Source: Limnephilus marmoratus (taxonomy: Eukaryota; Arthropoda; Insecta; Trichoptera; Limnephilidae). Taken from it: a DNA stretch of 64,000 nt. A program made the position numbers and the translations under genes. This document shows, piece after piece, positions 9,700-19,999 of the stretch (positions are counted from its first letter, which is position 1; every line of letters starts with the position of its first letter). Below the pieces are notes generated by a model. The model made no database searches and was not told the DNA's origin. It saw only the letters and a list, made by a program, of their open reading frames with translations. The DNA is taken from NCBI GenBank assembly GCA_917880885.1, contig OU862917.1, positions 26,524,104-26,588,103 on the forward strand, in the 5' to 3' direction.

Positions 9700-11120
9700 T
9701 TATATCAAATATCTAGTACTGATATGTGCAACTCAATTTATTTGTGTGTTAAATTATAAGTTAACAGCCATTAAAGAATTCAATTTTTCATGATTTTGAA
9801 AGTAACTTTGGTAATTCTTTGTGATTTAATGATAGTTATTTTTAAAAATAATTTTGCCGTATTTACTATAAATTTGTGATAGAAATAAAAATGATTTTGA
9901 TGGGCGTAAAGTTAAATTACAAATGACCGATTTATGTTGGAACACAAATGTGTTGCTTATAAATTAAAATTTCAATCCAAATACGTTTTTTATTTTTTTA
10001 TTTAATATAGATATATAATTGTACAGTGGAGTTATAGAAATTACATATCGGTACAGAAATTATTTAAAAATTGCTATCTCACTAAATAAGATGCTAGTTC
10101 TTGTGCTTGATGAGCGAGATACACTAATTATAAATGAAATAGAATAACATTATGCAATAAGTAAGTATATAATAGGATCAATTGAGACTTCTGGATCATC
10201 TATATGTGTAGGTGTACATACGGTTACATACTAAAATATTGTGCACTTGGGAGAAATTCGAAAAATCTAAATAAAATAGAGATGAATATATATTCAAAAT
10301 AAATAGAAAGAAAGATAAAAACAGGTAATTATTTAGTTAATTATTATTATTTATGTTTTTTTTAATTACGCTGTATCATCAACCAATCAGAACAAATAAA
10401 TTTAATTAAACAATTTTTCAAAAAAGAACTTACAGTAAGAAATAAATATTTTATAAAAAAACATATTATAACTTACAACCTAAGTAAGAATCGTGGCTTC
10501 CTTGTCAGTCACAAGAGTTCCTCTTTTCTGATCACGTATACTTGACCAAGAAAGACCTTTAATATAATATTTTGTAAAATATATATGGATATATGAAACC
10601 CATATTTTTTATATTACAATAAAAATAAATAAAACATCGTTATAACAGTAGATAGGGCAAAATATATATTTTTAGTAATTACAATTAACTCACAAAAATG
10701 ATAAAGTTGCCTCTAAAATCATGCAAAATTAAAATTAAAATACAAGTAAATAAAATAGCACACATTCGTTTTAGTTATTTGCTGTACCTTCTGATTGAAA
10801 AACTAATTATTTAGTTTAATTTGGTCATTTCGGTCTTAAATCCAAATAAAATTTTGTAAGTAAAGATCACACAGCCGTTCCTCTCAATTTTACTCTTTAC
10901 GCTTAGGTACATCAGTTTTGCGTTCTTTGCAATCCCCATACTCATACATGATTTTACCACAAATACTCCTCAGAGATCTCATTTCTTCTTTCATCGAGAA
11001 AAATAAATGAAATTAACAAAATAATGTGTTGTATTTTAAACTAAAATGTTCGTAAGCATTAAACTAACCAATTAACCACAACACTGTTGATGAAGCGAGA
11101 ATATAATGATACACAACGGT
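9700..11120. other. No gene recognised; one dispersed repeat
   Basis: AT-rich. Bases 10545-10640 (ACCTTTAATATAATATTTTG and following) resemble 62845-62945 inside the hAT element, so they are a dispersed repeat of unknown type. Nothing else stands out. Confidence 0.5.
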
Positions 11121-11192
11121 CTTATCTGATATCGACATAATATTTCTATTTTTGAGAGTGATAATTAATGGTGGAATTCCATTATAATATAT

Positions 11193-11632
11193 TATAATAA
11201 ACTAATATAAAACTTTATTCCACTTAATTTTATTCGACCGTAACCGGTTTTAGCTCGTCAAAGCCATCTTCAGACTGGTACAAATATTTCCTACTCTACG
11301 GTTTATATACACAACATATTGGGCAGGGGAGCTCATATTACAGCTCACTTCAATGATGATTGGGGCATTGAAGTGAGCTGCAAACCCAATGTAATTAGCT
11401 TACTGGAATTACCAAGATATTTAGAAATTCGATAGTCTAAAATGACTTAGCAACAAATTAATTATTGTAATTGATTAAAATCCTTGTAGACCACCCCTTT
11501 CCCCTCCCCAATATGTTGTGTATATAAACCGTAGACTAGGAAATATTTGTACCAGTCTGAAGATGGCTTTGACGAGCTGAAACCGGTTACGGTCGAATAA
11601 ATTTAAGCGGAATAAAGTTTTATTATAATATA
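11193..11632. mobile_element. Inverted pair of Penelope-type terminal repeats
   Basis: Arms 11193-11330 and 11505-11632 are inverse copies, sharing the run from TTCGACCGTAACCGG through CAGACTGGTACAAATATTTC to ACACAACATATTGGG. The loop holds its own small hairpin (CAGCTCACTTCAATG at 11341). The 12-mer TGATATCGACAT occurs at 11127-11138 and again at 11633-11644, just outside the right arm. No protein. Confidence 0.6.
11551..11593 (+). ncRNA. Hammerhead-like motif in right arm
   Basis: CTGAAGA at 11557-11563, one extra T, stem II GGCT/AGCT, GAAA at 11579-11582, palindromic ACCGGT stem III and a T at the cleavage position. Stem I pairs ACC(A)GT with ACGGT. The partner arm (minus, about 11234-11275) has AAAA in place of GAAA. 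Confidence 0.5.
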
Positions 11633-11679
11633 TGATATCGACATATTAACGTGAGTAGAGATTCAAAAGTGAAATGCTA

Positions 11680-12456
11680 TATCCCTCAGGCCTCTGGCAC
11701 GTTGACAGTTATATTTCAAAGACGTTTTCGGAAGGTCGGAGAACTTGTGTATTTCCACGTTACAATAAAATCCAATAAACTGAATATTTCTGAAGGTATT
11801 CGTAAACTAAAAACTGTTTTAGATATGGAATGAAATACGGTTTCTGATCTTATTATAAAAAACATATAGTTTTTTAAATATTAAATTTTAGACTGCAAAA
11901 ATAAAATTGTTCACCTTGCGTTTTTTCATCTAAACACTTAATTAAAATTTTTAATTGATATACTAATATTTAAGACAAGATTTTATGCATAGCACAAAGG
12001 GTAAAATCATTATAAGTAATAATTATTATTAGCCTGAAACACTCATCTACATTCCCGAGAAAAGATTTCCTTCTGATTTCCGATCAACTGCTATTATTAC
12101 TTGTTACTTAATTAAAATTACTGATAAAGAAAAAACACCCGTTTTATTAGACAATTTACAAAAAAGTATTATAAATATCAATGTCACCTCACTCTTTTAT
12201 CGTTTCATATAAAAATATTTAATAAAAAAATTCACAAAGTTTCATGAATTTTCCTCAAATAGCGGCCGGAAACCATAGCCATTTATAACATTTTAATTCT
12301 TCTGTGATTAACATTTAATTTGAATACAAAGTGTAATGTTTTCTCTTTCCAACACCATTTAGATCACATTTCTCACCATGGCAGTAAGGAAGACACAAAG
12401 ATTTCTATGAGTCCTTATGAGCTGTTCCCAAAACCGAATAAATAGACCCTAAGGGT
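11680..12456 (+). mobile_element. Diverged copy of the CCCTCAGGC-ended TTAA family
   Basis: Starts CCCTCAGGCCT and follows 36075-36591 and 55653-56625 (reverse) through GAATATTTCT...AAACTGTTTTAG and later TTTCTCTTTCCAACACC and GTAAGGAAGAC. The end is near AGACCCTAAGGG. The flanking TTAA is no longer recognisable. It is the oldest looking of three copies. Confidence 0.5.
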
Positions 12457-13046
12457 AGTAGCTGCTTTTTCGCAGACCTACAAATTTAACCCGAGGGGTT
12501 GAATCTTGAAAGAGTCTCACGACTGCATGCAGTTTTACTTTTATTTGGTTAATCTTTGTAACATTAGCTTTGAATCCTACAAATGTATTTCTTGCGCGTA
12601 TTTAACATTTATTTGGTTATAATTTAAAGGAAATTAAAAATATTCTTTGTTTCTTTATCGTTTACGTCCCTTTACGTTAATTGCATAATTTATATTTAAA
12701 TCGAAGATTTTTAGCTATAATCGCAAAAATCGAAAAATGGCTGTGCCGCCCCACCGAAAATCAAATTTTCTAGTAATTTTCATGTTATATAATATTATGG
12801 TTTGTAGCCTTTTACAAAAATCTGTTTTTATTTATTTATTACATCACATTAGATACATTTATATAACAAAAATAACTAAGTAATAATATTGCAAAATAAC
12901 TGTAAATATTAAAAATGTGTGCAAGTGTTATTATGTCTTGTAGATCAATATTACATAGTTCCTAGCTAGGCAGATTGCCCGTTCTAAGGAACCAAATGTT
13001 GGTGAAAATGCCAAAAATTTATTCTGTAAAAATGTTGTTTTTTGTT
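12457..13046. other. No gene recognised
   Basis: AT-rich spacer without repeat or coding signal up to the 5' truncation point of the LINE. Confidence 0.5.
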
Positions 13047-13052
13047 TGTCTT

Positions 13053-14012
13053 GAATATGTTGGCGTCCCGCAGGGATCGGTTCTGTCTCCGACTTTGTTT
13101 TTGTTGCACATCAACAACCTTTTGTCATGTGCACCAATTCACTGTTATGCGGATGGCAGTACAGTTCATGATAGCTTTTTGTTTGACAAGCCCCCAAAGG
13201 GCTCACAAACTCCAACAGCTCGTAGGGCTTTGAAGCAAAGAATGGACGGTTACCTCGAGAGTGTTTTCTCTTGGGGTAAAAATAATCTCGTTGAATTTAA
13301 TGTTTCAAAGACCCAATCTTGTCTGATTACGTCTAAAAGGGATCGAAATGAAAATCTAGTCTCTTTCAACGGAAGCAATCTTCCGAACAGGCCCTCCATT
13401 GATATGCTTGGTGTAACCCTAAGTGACCAGCTCAGGTATGGGGGCTCCATCGAAGCCAGAGTAAAGTTAGCCTCCCAAAAACTGGGCGTACTGTACAGGG
13501 CCCGCAGATACTTAAATAGTACACAACTGCTAACCTTGTACAAATCACAAGTACGCCCCACGGTTGAATTTGGCAGCCATCTCTGGTCTGGAGCTCCAAA
13601 ATACCTGAAAAATACCCTTGACTCTGTGCAGAAACGGGCGGTCCGTTTGATAGATTCTCCCATCTTAACAGACGGATTGCAATCTTTAGAGCACAGGCGT
13701 CGGGTGGGAATGCTATCCTTGTTCTACCGGTATTACAATGGAAGATGCTCCGAGGAACTAGCATCATTGATCCCTTCGGCACCGGTGCATAGTCGGGAAA
13801 CACGCCAAACGCGTGCCCAACATTTGTACACGGTTGACATTTGTCACATGAGAACGGGCCGTTTATTCGACTCGTTCTTGTGTTCAACAGCTCGGCTGTG
13901 GAATGATTTGCCGGCCTCTGTGTTTCCTCCTTCCTACAACATGGGTCTCTTCAAGACCAATGTTAATTCCTTCCTCTCCTCAAAAAGACCCTCCACACAG
14001 CATCCCAGATGA
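13053..14012 (+). pseudogene. CR1/Jockey-type non-LTR reverse transcriptase, 3' half
   Basis: The protein frame holds VPQGSVLSPTLFLLHINNLL (reverse transcriptase motif B region) and then CYADGSTV, where the catalytic YADD has become YADG. Next come the thumb (NVSKTQSCLITSK, GVTLSDQLRYG), the VRPTVEFGSHLWSGAPK box and QKRAVRLID. The C-terminal part is typical of this group (RTGRLFDSFLCSTARLWNDL, FKTNVNSFLSSKRP). Fingers, endonuclease and ORF1 are missing, so this is a 5'-truncated copy and the D-to-G change would kill polymerisation anyway. The frame is otherwise open to TGA at 14010-14012. A second, shorter copy lies at 58188-58835 (minus). Clade is given as CR1/Jockey because the two cannot be separated from this part. 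Confidence 0.8.
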
Positions 14013-14078
14013 CATAGGCCCTGAGGGAAATTATTTTCCTCAGGGCCTCCTGTGTGGAGTTAATGTAAAAAAAAAAAT
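13991..14078 (+). repeat. LINE 3' end: nested hairpin and poly-A
   Basis: CTCCACACAG at 13991-14000 pairs with CTGTGTGGAG at 14050-14059. Inside this, AGGCCCTGAGG pairs with CCTCAGGGCCT (14016-14048). TTAATGT and 11 A residues follow. The outer stem begins inside the coding region. The same tail ends the SINE-like elements, which points to a shared reverse transcriptase. Confidence 0.7.
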
Positions 14079-14299
14079 GTTGAAATGTTTGTCTTGAATA
14101 ATTAGTTTGTTTATTATTATTTATTGGATTTGTATATTTTCATCTCGCTTTCCTTCTCAGCTGCGATGAAGATCCAATTAAAATTAAAAAGCATTAATAT
14201 TTGTTGGAAAGAAAAAAAAATCAATAAAAAATGAGGAGTAAGGATAATTCAAAATAACTCAAAAAGTTATTAGGAGTTATTGTAACGCTATGTTTTTTA

Positions 14300-14458
14300 T
14301 TGGAAAACCGTACAAAAGCCCAACTGCTCCCGTCTGGAGCCAGTGAGAATATGGCATCCCCAATTGGGGTACGTTGTGAGGCTAAAGGTAGTGGGGAGGC
14401 GAAGGAGATAGAGAGGAGGGAGATGGGAAAGTACCTGGAAATTCAGATCTGGTCTCCT
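14300..14458 (+). repeat. Interspersed repeat 'P4'
   Basis: Matches 30605-30790 closely (CTGGAGCCAGTGAGAATATG, CCCCAATTGGGGTACGTT, GGAAATTCAGATCTGGTC) and 1455-1680 less so. It stops where the 46-bp satellite starts. Confidence 0.6.
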
Positions 14459-15840
14459 TTAATTGATACATACTTACTGGTTAATCACAAGTGTACTAAA
14501 AACTTTAACTAATACATAATTATCAGTTATTTACAAGTGTTCTAATTGCTTTAATTAATACATACTACTAGTTACTCACGTTTGTATTAAGAGCGTTTAA
14601 CCAGCCAGCGGACGAAAATCCACATTTCGTCGAAAGTTGTTCTTCCGATCGTGCAGGGCGGTTACAATGAGAAAGATTAATTATTCTCCGTACCAGCTTT
14701 TTAAATTTATAACTCAATATCGAATTTATTTCAATCCAAATTAGCTTTAATTTATACCCTCATCCAAAAATGCTGAAAGGCGTGATGATAAAACTATTAA
14801 AATAGTGTACTTTTTGTAGTTATTTTTTTATTATAAGTATTTATCATTTTTCAATAATGTCTAAATTTAATAAGAATGTTAAAAAAATCTGAAATATATT
14901 AGTTTGTAAGTGCGCAAATAAATACACAAATGAACCAATTTTCGTCAAGAAACACATGTACGTACATATTTTTTAATGATTTTATTGAAACTAAAATTAA
15001 AATTCTAATACATAACTCTGCTAGATAATGTATTGATTTATTTTACTGCATGATTACATTATTTGAAATGGGTGTGGTATAATACAAAAACTTTTTTGAA
15101 AATTTAACAAATCTGCCAACGACCTATGGAATAACCTTATTATACTAAAAATTAAAAAAAAAATCTAAAAATTTATTACATACGAATGCTAGATAAAAGA
15201 ACAATCTTTCGAAATCCATTTATAATTTTTTGTGGAAAAGAGTCAATACGTCTAAAAACTTTTTTGAAAATTATATTTCGTATTTCCGGCTTTCTCTGGT
15301 AATGCCCTCTTAATACATACTTGCTGGTTACTCACAAACGTGCTCTTTACTTTAATTAATACATACTTACTAGTTACTCACAAGTTTACTAATTACTTTA
15401 ATTAATGCATACTTAGTAATCTACTCACAAGTCTACTAATTACTTTAATTAATACATACTTACTAGTTACTCACAAGTTTATTAATTACTTTAATTGATA
15501 CGTACTTGCTTGTTACTCACAAGCCTACAAAATACTTTAATTAATACACACGTACTAGTTACTCACAAGTCTACTAATTACTTTAATTAATTCATACTTA
15601 CTAATTACGCATAAGTCTACTGATTACTTTAATTGAAACGTACCTACTTACTAGTTACTCACGGGTATACTAATTATTTTAATTAATACGTACTTACTTT
15701 TAAGTTACTCACAGATTTAATAAATCACTTTAATTAATACATACTTACTCGTTACTTACTAGTATACTACTTACTTTAATTAGTGCATGCTTACTAATAC
15801 TCACAATTACTTTCATTCATACATACTTACTAGTTAGTAT
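14459..15840 (+). repeat. 46-bp satellite array, split by a TTAA element
   Basis: Tandem units of about 46 bp built on AATACATACTTACTAGTTAC, then TCACAAGTCTACTAATTA and CTTTAATT. About three units lie at 14459-14586 and about eleven at 15314-15840. Unit starts at 15312, 15358 and 15404 give the period. The array is cut at a TTAA inside the unit by the element at 14587-15313. Confidence 0.8.
14587..15313 (+). mobile_element. TTAA-flanked non-autonomous element, family 1, copy A
   Basis: TTAA at both edges (14587-14590 and 15310-15313), with imperfect inverted ends TTAAGAGCGTTTAACCAG and (reversed) TTAAGAGGGCATTACCAG. It is 727 bp in all and non-coding. Copies: 32454-33512 and 50634-51357 (reverse). 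TTAA duplication is the hallmark of piggyBac, and some Kolobok elements also use it. Satellite units on both sides show the empty site directly. Confidence 0.75.
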
Positions 15841-16950
15841 ACTTGTATAAACAAAAGATAACATAGAGTAAGTCATAATAATACATTATACATTAAATAA
15901 ATTTACGTCTTTTTCAAAACACGTAGGCATACAAAGAAATGGATTGTTGGAGAGAATGTATTATTTTGTACACATTATAGTCGTACATAAATAGCACTCC
16001 TTAAATTATTATGCATTCTGTTAATTGGTCTGTGACGGTTGATTGAATAATTTTATTGTTGCGGAAAAATGGGTCATTTCGCCGCGTTAATTAAATTTTA
16101 CGGTGGTACACAATTGCAGTGCTGACAATAATAAGTTAAATAAAGCCGAAATTTATAAAAAACCAAGGCAGAAAATAAATGAATTAAAAAAACACCCCTT
16201 CAGGATGTTTGGCAGTTCCCACTATGTTTGTTTTACGCTTAGTTCCCAAGGAATAAAGAATATAATGGCAAACTTTCTATTTCGGCAGCATAGAATTATA
16301 TACAATGGAACTCCAGTGAAAAATATTATGGCTTTAAAAAAATGTTCATATAGACCAATAAACGCTGATTCTGAATATATAAGTTTTTTTTTTCATAATA
16401 TTAAATGTAGAGTTCGTAAAAAAATATTAAAAAGTGCATTTTTTAACGTCTCGTTAAAATACACTGTAAAGTTGGTACGATTGAATGGTTAGTGCTGACG
16501 TCAAGCGTTACCAGTCATTGTATCACATTGTATTGAAATCAATTGAAATGTAGGTATGGCACAAGCCATCAGTATTAACAACATTTCATGTTATTCTTTA
16601 TTTCGTACTGTTTATGGAGATTTAGTTGTTGTGTTTATTGAAACAATATTTAAGCCTAAATAATTCAATATCAAAAATAGAGGTATTAGTTTATAGTTTA
16701 TCTCTATTATTTAAAATATTGAAAAACTACTGCACAAAAAAAATAGTAATGCTTCTTCTAGGGATAAATCTTCGAACAACGGATTTCAAAATGGCGGTAG
16801 TTGATCAGCTGATTGCCCAATCCTATACTAATTTTTCAGGAGTGATGACGTCACACGATTTACCATATTTAAGGTGGTTTTCGGGGGGGGGGGGGGGTCT
16901 TGAAAAATTAAACCTTTGAAAATTATTTTAACTATTAAAACTAACTCTAA
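15841..16950. other. Unassigned; one unrecognised open frame
   Basis: A 129-codon plus-strand frame at 16103-16492 is basic and has no motif I recognise. It may be chance or a degenerate mobile-element ORF. Bases 16885-16898 are a run of G. No other structure. Confidence 0.35.
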
Positions 16951-16957
16951 AAATAAA

Positions 16958-17024
16958 AATAAAAATGCAGTTATTTAAGTTAGAAGGAAATGACCTTCTA
17001 ACTTATATAACTGCATTTTTATCA
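16958..17024. repeat. Hairpin
   Basis: AAATGCAGTTATTTAAGTTA and then GAAGG is mirrored by CCTTCTAACTTATATAACTG and CATTTTT with a 6-base loop. It is flanked by A-rich runs. Origin unknown. Confidence 0.55.
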
Positions 17025-17413
17025 TTTCATAAAAAAAAAAAATGGACTGGAGTTCTCTATTGAAAAGCCTTGACGGCGCATGTCACAGAGTGATTGCTGC
17101 CTCTACCTTGTGCCTAATCTTAATCTAGTTACCAAATACGAACATGAAACATCCTTTCACTTTCGTCGGATCTTTAAAATATCATCACCGTCACAATAAC
17201 ATGGCAAGATACCGATATACACGATTTAATATATTTATCAATTGCAACAGTTTTTTTTTGTTAGAAGCTGTAAGTAATTTGAGTGGCTTTAACATTGATG
17301 GCAACCAATCAAATGATTTGTGAGATTTTATCGGCTTGGATAAAAATTACTTTTACGCTTTACAGTTCAATTTTTAGACCGAAAGTGCAAAACGTTTTTA
17401 TTTTTATTTAATT

Positions 17414-17470
17414 ACTAGCGAGTACCCGGCATGCGTTGCAATTCCACTCAAAGGAAGAAAGTGTTTGAGT
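17414..17470 (+). repeat. 5' end fragment of the C/T-rich family
   Basis: CTAGCGAGTACCCGGCATGC matches the starts at 2366, 7506 and 53190. Only about 55 bases remain. Confidence 0.5.
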
Positions 17471-17507
17471 TTTAAGACGACAATATACCCTAAAATATAT
17501 TCAGAAT

Positions 17508-17690
17508 CTTAACGACGGCGACGTAAGTAAAGAAAACGTGTATACAAATTGCGACTCGCGACCCGTGCACTGGACAGACCTACTGTCGAATTTGCCGTAT
17601 CAAAGAAAAGAAGAAGAAGATAAATAATGTGTGAATCGTAACGGCGTAAGTGAAGAGAACGTGTAAGCAAACATACGCCGCGGCACGGCG
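17508..17690 (+). repeat. Imperfect direct repeat that received the Transib element
   Basis: One unit starts at about 17508 (CGTAAGTAAAGAAAACGTGT) and a second at about 17636 (CGTAAGTGAAGAGAACGTGT). The second continues after the Transib element at 18514, so the element sits inside it. Function unknown. Confidence 0.45.
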
Positions 17691-18508
17691 CACAGTGATT
17701 CGTTTCATACAAGCTGGACGCTAATAAGTCCCTTTTGAATTCCCAAACAATGACGTCATGGCGACATTACCAGATAGACAGGATAATAAATGCATGCTTA
17801 ATTGGGGTGATTAGAGCACGCATTTACTCATACCAGAGGCATAAAGTCGGATAATGTGTTTTGAAATTATCATTTGCATTTATTCGCTCGTTGCAGCTCG
17901 ACATTTAAAATTGTGTACTTCGTTTGAAAAGTGTTTTTTTTCCGTTCTGTAAAATGGAGGCTACTTCGGAAGGTATGTTTTAAAGCTTTTTCTTAATATT
18001 TTAGTGTAAATAATTTTAGTTGTTTTTTAAATAATAAATAAGTTTTGTGTTTTTTTTTGGCCTAAAAAATGATAAATTTCTATCTTCTCGAGAGTTTATC
18101 TCAGAGAGTATATCAAAATCGCAAAAAAATATTTATTTTTTAAATAGTGCAACTAATATTCTATTCATATCAGTTTCAATATTAACCCACACCAATCCAC
18201 ATTATTACTATTTTTTCATTTTACAGGAACCACATGCGAGATTTCCAGGCTAGAATTGTTCGTGACATGGAAGAGTTTGCCGAAGAAAAAAAAGGTTGAG
18301 GGAATGTTTAACAAAATTTTAAGTATATTTGAACTTGATAAGCTCAGTGCAAGTGGTGAAAAAAAATTAAAAAACCAAATAAGGCTTTATATCTTTGAAA
18401 ATAAGCCTTAATTTAAGCGTAATTTTAGTTAAAAATAATTTAATCATGTGTAAGCTTCGATCAAGTAACAGTTTTTAGCGTCTAGCATGTATGAAACGAA
18501 TCACTGTG
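17691..18508. mobile_element. Non-autonomous Transib element
   Basis: The ends are CACAGTGATTCGTTTCATAC and its inverse, with the inverted match running on to AGACGCTAA-like sequence (about 33 bp with two mismatches). The 5-mer CGGCG stands immediately outside both ends (17686-17690 and 18509-18513). A CAC(A/T)(A/G)TG start with a GC-rich 5-bp duplication is the Transib signature, and CACAGTG is also the heptamer of vertebrate V(D)J recombination signals. The element is 818 bp, far too short for a Transib transposase. It contains a possible spliced small gene (17954-18411). Confidence 0.8.
17954..18411 (+). CDS. Possible two-exon small protein inside the Transib element (67 aa)
   Basis: Exon 1 is 17954-17972 (ATG GAG GCT ACT TCG GAA G) followed by a consensus donor GTATGT. 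Exon 2 is 18227-18411, preceded by a T-rich tract and TTTTACAG. Joining them gives an unbroken 67-codon frame ending in TAA. The product is basic, with LPKKKKVEG, which resembles a nuclear localisation signal, and a lysine-rich helix-like tail. The 254-bp intron is AT-rich. I do not recognise the protein. It could be the two ends of a deleted transposase, or chance. A start 5 bases after TCTGTAAA and good splice sites favour a real transcript, but there is no homology evidence. Confidence 0.4.
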
Positions 18509-18898
18509 CGGCGTATTGTACCAACGTACGGTCGAATTCACTCTAGCAGGCCGGAGATTCTACCTTTCTGGCGCGTTCATTTTAATTAATTCTGAAGAAC
18601 GTGTTACAAATATTTAAAATGTGTCTCTATGTTGTCCTCCCGAAGTTATTAATTCATCGTCTAGAAAATAAAATCCGGTGCTTACCGCTAACTTTATGTT
18701 TGAAAAAAAACGGGTTAAAACGTTTTGAAATCGTTTTTCGCAAAATATATTAATGGTAAGGTAGTATTTTTATTAATCTAATATATAAATAACTCGCATT
18801 TCTTGTGCGGCATGGAAATAAAAAAAGTTATTATAGTTAGGGATTCGCCGGATATGATTAAAATGTGAGTTTTGAGCAAAAAAAATCTTAGAGTTGTG

Positions 18899-19014
18899 TA
18901 CCGCCTTAATTCTATTTATTGAAGTGCGTGTGGAAACACAAGATTTTATGGTTTTCCTTCGCGTAAACAGGCCACATACAGTTGTCCGTGTGAGAAGAAT
19001 GGTTTTTCCAAATT
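18899..19014 (-). pseudogene. Helitron Pif1-like helicase fragment
   Basis: On the minus strand the frame reads NLEKPFFSHGQLYVACLREG and then KP, a stop, NLVFPHALQ and a stop. FSHGQLYVACSRVGKP is the strongly conserved helicase motif VI region near the C-terminus of Rep/Helicase proteins of animal Helitrons, followed by a short end in ALQ. Two stops and the lack of upstream domains show it is dead. Pyrimidine-rich plus-strand sequence adjoins at 19015-19115. Confidence 0.6.
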
Positions 19015-19129
19015 CACCCCCTGCTATTCCCTACCGCTCTCTCGAACCCCCCTTCTTTGTTCCTCTCCGCCCTCTCGGATTCTCTTCCCGATTCCCACTC
19101 TGCTGCTTAACTAAATGAAATACACAAAC

Positions 19130-19565
19130 TGCTCACAGTTATCGGTGAGAGAAGCATGAATTACTCCCTGTATTTCCTAAATGTATGATGGGCCCTGCTA
19201 TGCTGTTCTTGGGCATGCTGTGTGGTTAGTAACTGATGAGTGTTTCTCCTACTATGTGTAGATTACACCGCTTATGAAGTGGGTGTGTTAAATAGGTAAT
19301 CATTACACTGAACAGCTTCGTTTCCTATCGGAAACTGGGACGCCAAATCTTGTCAATGACAAGGTATGCTGTCACTGCGGTAGGCATGAGAAACCTTTCC
19401 CAAGGATGGGCATATGGTGTTACCACCGCAATTACATGAGGATGAGGAGATATGAGAAATTAACATTGTTTGCAAATACAATTGAAATTCTATTTAAATA
19501 AGACAAGTATACAAAGTGGTAATTTGGATTCGACTTACCCCCCAGACCGTTTGATAACTAAGCTA
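19130..19565. other. No gene recognised
   Basis: No coding or repeat signal. One stretch (19330-19440) is less AT-rich than its flanks. Confidence 0.4.
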
Positions 19566-19975
19566 ACCTATCTAACGCGAAGTTGAGCTGTTGATGAACA
19601 GAGATGCCTTCTCCCCGGGATCCACGGCTGCATCCGGCGAAGGCGTGCTGGCCCTCGATCCGGCAAAGGCGTGCCGCCCTTCGACGTTCTACGTTCCCGA
19701 GGACTCCGCTGCTGTCGTCTTATTGTCATCCACTCGATCCCAGGCGCCGTTATACTGGCGCGTGGCGGAAAATTCGGCAAAATGGGGGCATTACCCAAAT
19801 ACGGTAACCGACCGGCTAGGCCTTTATAGTTGCTCCTTTCTATCGGCAAAACCACCAGGAGGCTGTGTCATGATGGAGGATTAAGCCAGCAGAGGAATCG
19901 AACACGCGACGCCTGGGTGGTACACAAACGCGATGCCAAGTCAGCCACTGACCGGTTTAATAATTATGCATGTCG
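19566..19975 (-). mobile_element. GC-rich SINE-like element with tRNA-like head
   Basis: On the minus strand the 5' part (about 19965-19880) has an A-box-like GTGGCTGACTTGGCATCGCG and a B-box-like GTGTTCGATTCC at tRNA spacing. The body is markedly GC-rich, including a duplicated GATCCGGC(A/G)AAGGCGTGC segment (19635-19675). The 3' limit is uncertain. The open frames here on both strands have no recognised domain. Confidence 0.45.
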
Positions 19976-19999
19976 TACAAGGTATATAATTGCACATAT

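Noticed and set aside
9445..9793. Two open frames across 9445-9793
   Set aside because: They lie within a perfect palindrome of Penelope-type terminal repeats and have no domain.
13250..13887. Minus-strand open frames opposite the CR1-type LINE
   Set aside because: Shadows of the plus-strand reverse transcriptase; the same shadows appear opposite the copy at 58188.
15310..15840. A CRISPR array
   Set aside because: The units are contiguous 46-bp satellite repeats without unique spacers, in a eukaryotic context.
16103..16492. A real gene of 129 codons
   Set aside because: No motif, no start or splice context, AT-driven composition; kept only as an unrecognised frame.
19591..19884. Coding gene in the GC-rich block
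   Set aside because: The block has a tRNA-like head and internal repeats, so it is better read as a SINE-like element; the frames have no domain.
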